32,145 nt of DNA, from positions 1 through 32,145 of the forward strand of contig DATLXH010000043.1 in assembly GCA_035576005.1 (NCBI GenBank), read 5' to 3'. Every line of letters starts with the position of its first letter. The first letter of the stretch is position 1. The stretch is from DATLXH01 sp035576005. Its GTDB lineage: Bacteria > Acidobacteriota > Thermoanaerobaculia > Gp7-AA8. Shown piece after piece: positions 30,959 to 32,145 of this stretch. Made by a program: the position numbers and the translations under genes. A model generated the notes under the pieces. The model had not been told where the DNA came from. It did not search any database and saw only the letters and a program-made list of their open reading frames with translations.

Positions 30959-31648
30959 TTAAGGTATGGGCGTTCTCGGATCCAGCCGGGAGTATTGGCG
31001 CGGTATCCACGGCGATTCGAAAATGTGCAGCCAGTTGTACTGGATAACAGGCGTGAGCATTGACCAGATTGTGGTTATGAGTAGGTTGTAGCTCTGAGTC
31101 AGCTCCTCGATTGCTAAGATGGCTGACTCCAAATCGGCAAATGTTGGAGTATCTAACGTGATGCCGCGTTGGTCGTAATGCGCGATCCGCCTGTCAACGT
31201 AGTGCTCGATGATTCTGCACTTGTCTCTCAGCACAGCGAGGTCGGCCTGTAGCTTGTCCACACTCAAATGCTGGCCGCTCTGATCGGCAAAGGGAGCGTA
31301 TGTGTCGCGGGCGTAAAGCTTATCCATTATGCCCTGCTTGTAGAAGCTGGCGTGATAATCAAAAGTGACCAACTCTGGATAGCGCACCAGCTCACAGATA
31401 ACTCGGGCAAGCGAAATAGCTTTTTTGTCAACCTTGGCTTGCCGGCGGACTGCAGACGCCGCGGGGATCACATACCCTTCAGTGAGCCATTGGAAGAAGT
31501 GGCTCTTGGACTGACGAAGCTCGGGATTGGTAGCGATTAGCTCTTGGAGGGTTGTAAAAATGTGGCGGTGTAAAAGGAGGTCCGACACCTCGTCAGAGAC
31601 CGTTCCAATCCACTTGCTGAGGCGCTCTCTGCGCTGCGTGATGTTCAT
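30959..31648 (-). CDS. AbiU2/HEPN-like protein
   Basis: A 229-residue, mostly helical soluble protein starting MNITQRRERLSKWIG. The blocks HIFTTLQELIATNPELRQSK, AVRRQAKVDKKAISLARVIC and CRIIEHYVDRRIAHYD (about residues 158-173) resemble AbiU2-type HEPN proteins. In these an Arg-x3-6-His near the helix end (RRIAH) is the candidate RNase motif. AbiU2 proteins come from phage-abortive-infection systems, so a defence role is possible. The assignment rests on pattern memory only. The start is chosen 104 nt from the attC at 31753-31858, in preference to the longer frame. Confidence 0.6.
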   Translation of the reverse strand: MNITQRRERLSKWIGTVSDEVSDLLLHRHIFTTLQELIATNPELRQSKSHFFQWLTEGYVIPAASAVRRQAKVDKKAISLARVICELVRYPELVTFDYHASFYKQGIMDKLYARDTYAPFADQSGQHLSVDKLQADLAVLRDKCRIIEHYVDRRIAHYDQRGITLDTPTFADLESAILAIEELTQSYNLLITTIWSMLTPVIQYNWLHIFESPWIPRQYSRLDPRTPIP

Positions 31649-31752
31649 TCGATCAACCGATTGGGGCCACCCTGCGCCCGTTGCCCTGAGCAATGGTCCC
31701 CCAGCATTCCGCGGCACAGCGAGAACGTCGGCATCGACACCGACCGTCGGCA

Positions 31753-31858
31753 GCGCCTAACGGAACTAGCTCAGCGGCTTCGGCCCGCACGCGACCAAGT
31801 ATAGCGCCCACGACCCAGCAACTTGCGGGTCGAAGCCCGCTGAAGCGACGAGTTAGGC
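31753..31858 (-). repeat. attC site (rightmost complete)
   Basis: 106 bp; outer boxes GCCTAAC and GTTAGGC, arms TAGCTCAGCGGCTTCGGCCC and GTCGAAGCCCGCTGAAGCGA, loop ACCAAGTATAGCGC. Confidence 0.92.
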
Positions 31859-32008
31859 GCTCGTTGCCATGTGCGACGGACCAGCTCCTCTTGATTTTGG
31901 ACTGCGCGGCCCGCGACTTAATCAGGAACTAACCGACCCCCGGGCTTAGCGGCGCGTCGCTCGCCTTCGGTTCACGGGAGGAGGGGAAACAGCGACCGTC
32001 GCTACCTT
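31859..32008 (-). other. Mini-cassette and half attC cut by a repeat element
   Basis: About 68 bp without a gene (31859-31926), starting GCTCGTTGCCATGTGCGACG like the ORF-poor cassettes. Then comes AACTAAC (31927-31933) with GGGCTTAGCGGCGCG, the left half of another attC. The site is broken before its right half by the element starting at 32009. Confidence 0.45.
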
Positions 32009-32145
32009 AGCCCGCATTTCTCACACTGTCATGTCGAAGTGCCGTAAACCTGTGGAAAATGTTCTCGATCGCATGATTGAGGAGGCAGTTGGCGAGTCGC
32101 GAGCGCGACATGCACATGAACGTGTGCATGTTGTGGTCGTCGCCT
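32009..32145. repeat. End of a larger element sharing the MITE terminal sequence
   Basis: AGCCCGCATTTCTCACA is the exact terminal 17 bp of the MITE-like element at 7981-8163, but the following DNA differs. It may be the end of the full-length IS that moves the MITEs. An open frame of 38 codons starts at ATG 32031 and runs off the window; on the other strand an open frame ends inside the terminal repeat. Neither is recognisable. Confidence 0.45.

Noticed and set aside
6008..31858. CRISPR array as explanation for the repeated 100-bp units
   Set aside because: The repeats are imperfect, each is an inverted repeat about 100 bp long, and the spacers are whole genes of varied length.
31693..31932. 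Plus-strand 79-codon frame across attC 31753-31858
   Set aside because: Frames through attC sites with Ser-Ala-Ser-Ala-Arg-Thr-Arg-type translations recur on the plus strand at several sites; they reflect the repeat, not a gene.
32031..32145. Plus-strand gene running off the right end
   Set aside because: Only 38 codons are visible, without a ribosome-binding site or recognisable motif; it starts just inside a repeat element.

Overview
The window is GC-rich bacterial DNA. It looks like a chromosome segment from a soil or sediment bacterium, possibly Acidobacteriota or a relative. That guess rests only on gene families: a two-haem cytochrome joined to a periplasmic lipoprotein-sorting-like domain, DUF4386 and DUF6326 membrane proteins, and several serine-hydrolase lipoproteins. 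There are no rRNA or tRNA genes to settle it.

Bases 1-5,900 are ordinary chromosome. They carry an isoprenyl (undecaprenyl) diphosphate synthase, a winged-helix regulator, a membrane protein, a katG catalase-peroxidase, a cysteine-free Fur/PerR-type repressor with matching operator palindromes before both itself and katG, and a DUF1801 protein. Two palindromic intergenic repeats and pieces of a roughly 180-bp hairpin (MITE-like) element lie here too.

From about 6,000 to the right end the DNA is a very large integron cassette array. Almost every gene is small, lies on the minus strand, begins some 10-110 nt after one imperfect inverted repeat of about 105 bp and ends at or near the next. These repeats are attC sites: outer boxes GCCTAAC and GTTAGGC, inner pairing arms, and one unpaired extra base that fixes the orientation as minus. 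I count 17 sites with both outer boxes recognisable, including one interrupted and one only 44 bp long, plus about ten degenerate or half sites. The sites are eroded on the left (6,000-17,600) and nearly uniform on the right (18,100-31,900). The integrase and attI are therefore expected beyond the right end of the window.

Cassette cargo includes toxin-antitoxin or TA-like modules (two hicAB pairs, one ParE/addiction-module pair, one DUF4160/DUF2442 pair, one orphan antitoxin), an AAC(6')-I-like aminoglycoside acetyltransferase, a GNAT and a VOC protein, a dihydrofolate-reductase-like protein, an epimerase, two serine hydrolases, lipoproteins, small membrane proteins, a PD-(D/E)XK nuclease-like protein and an AbiU2/HEPN-like protein. 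The last two are candidate defence genes. Three ORF-poor cassettes are related to one another.

The most unusual point is a transposable-element family that has entered attC sites twice at the same internal position. One copy is an IS1182-like remnant with a transposase C-terminus. The other is a 141-bp MITE with perfect 18-bp inverted repeats and a 4-bp GCGA duplication. The right-hand 18 bp of both are identical.
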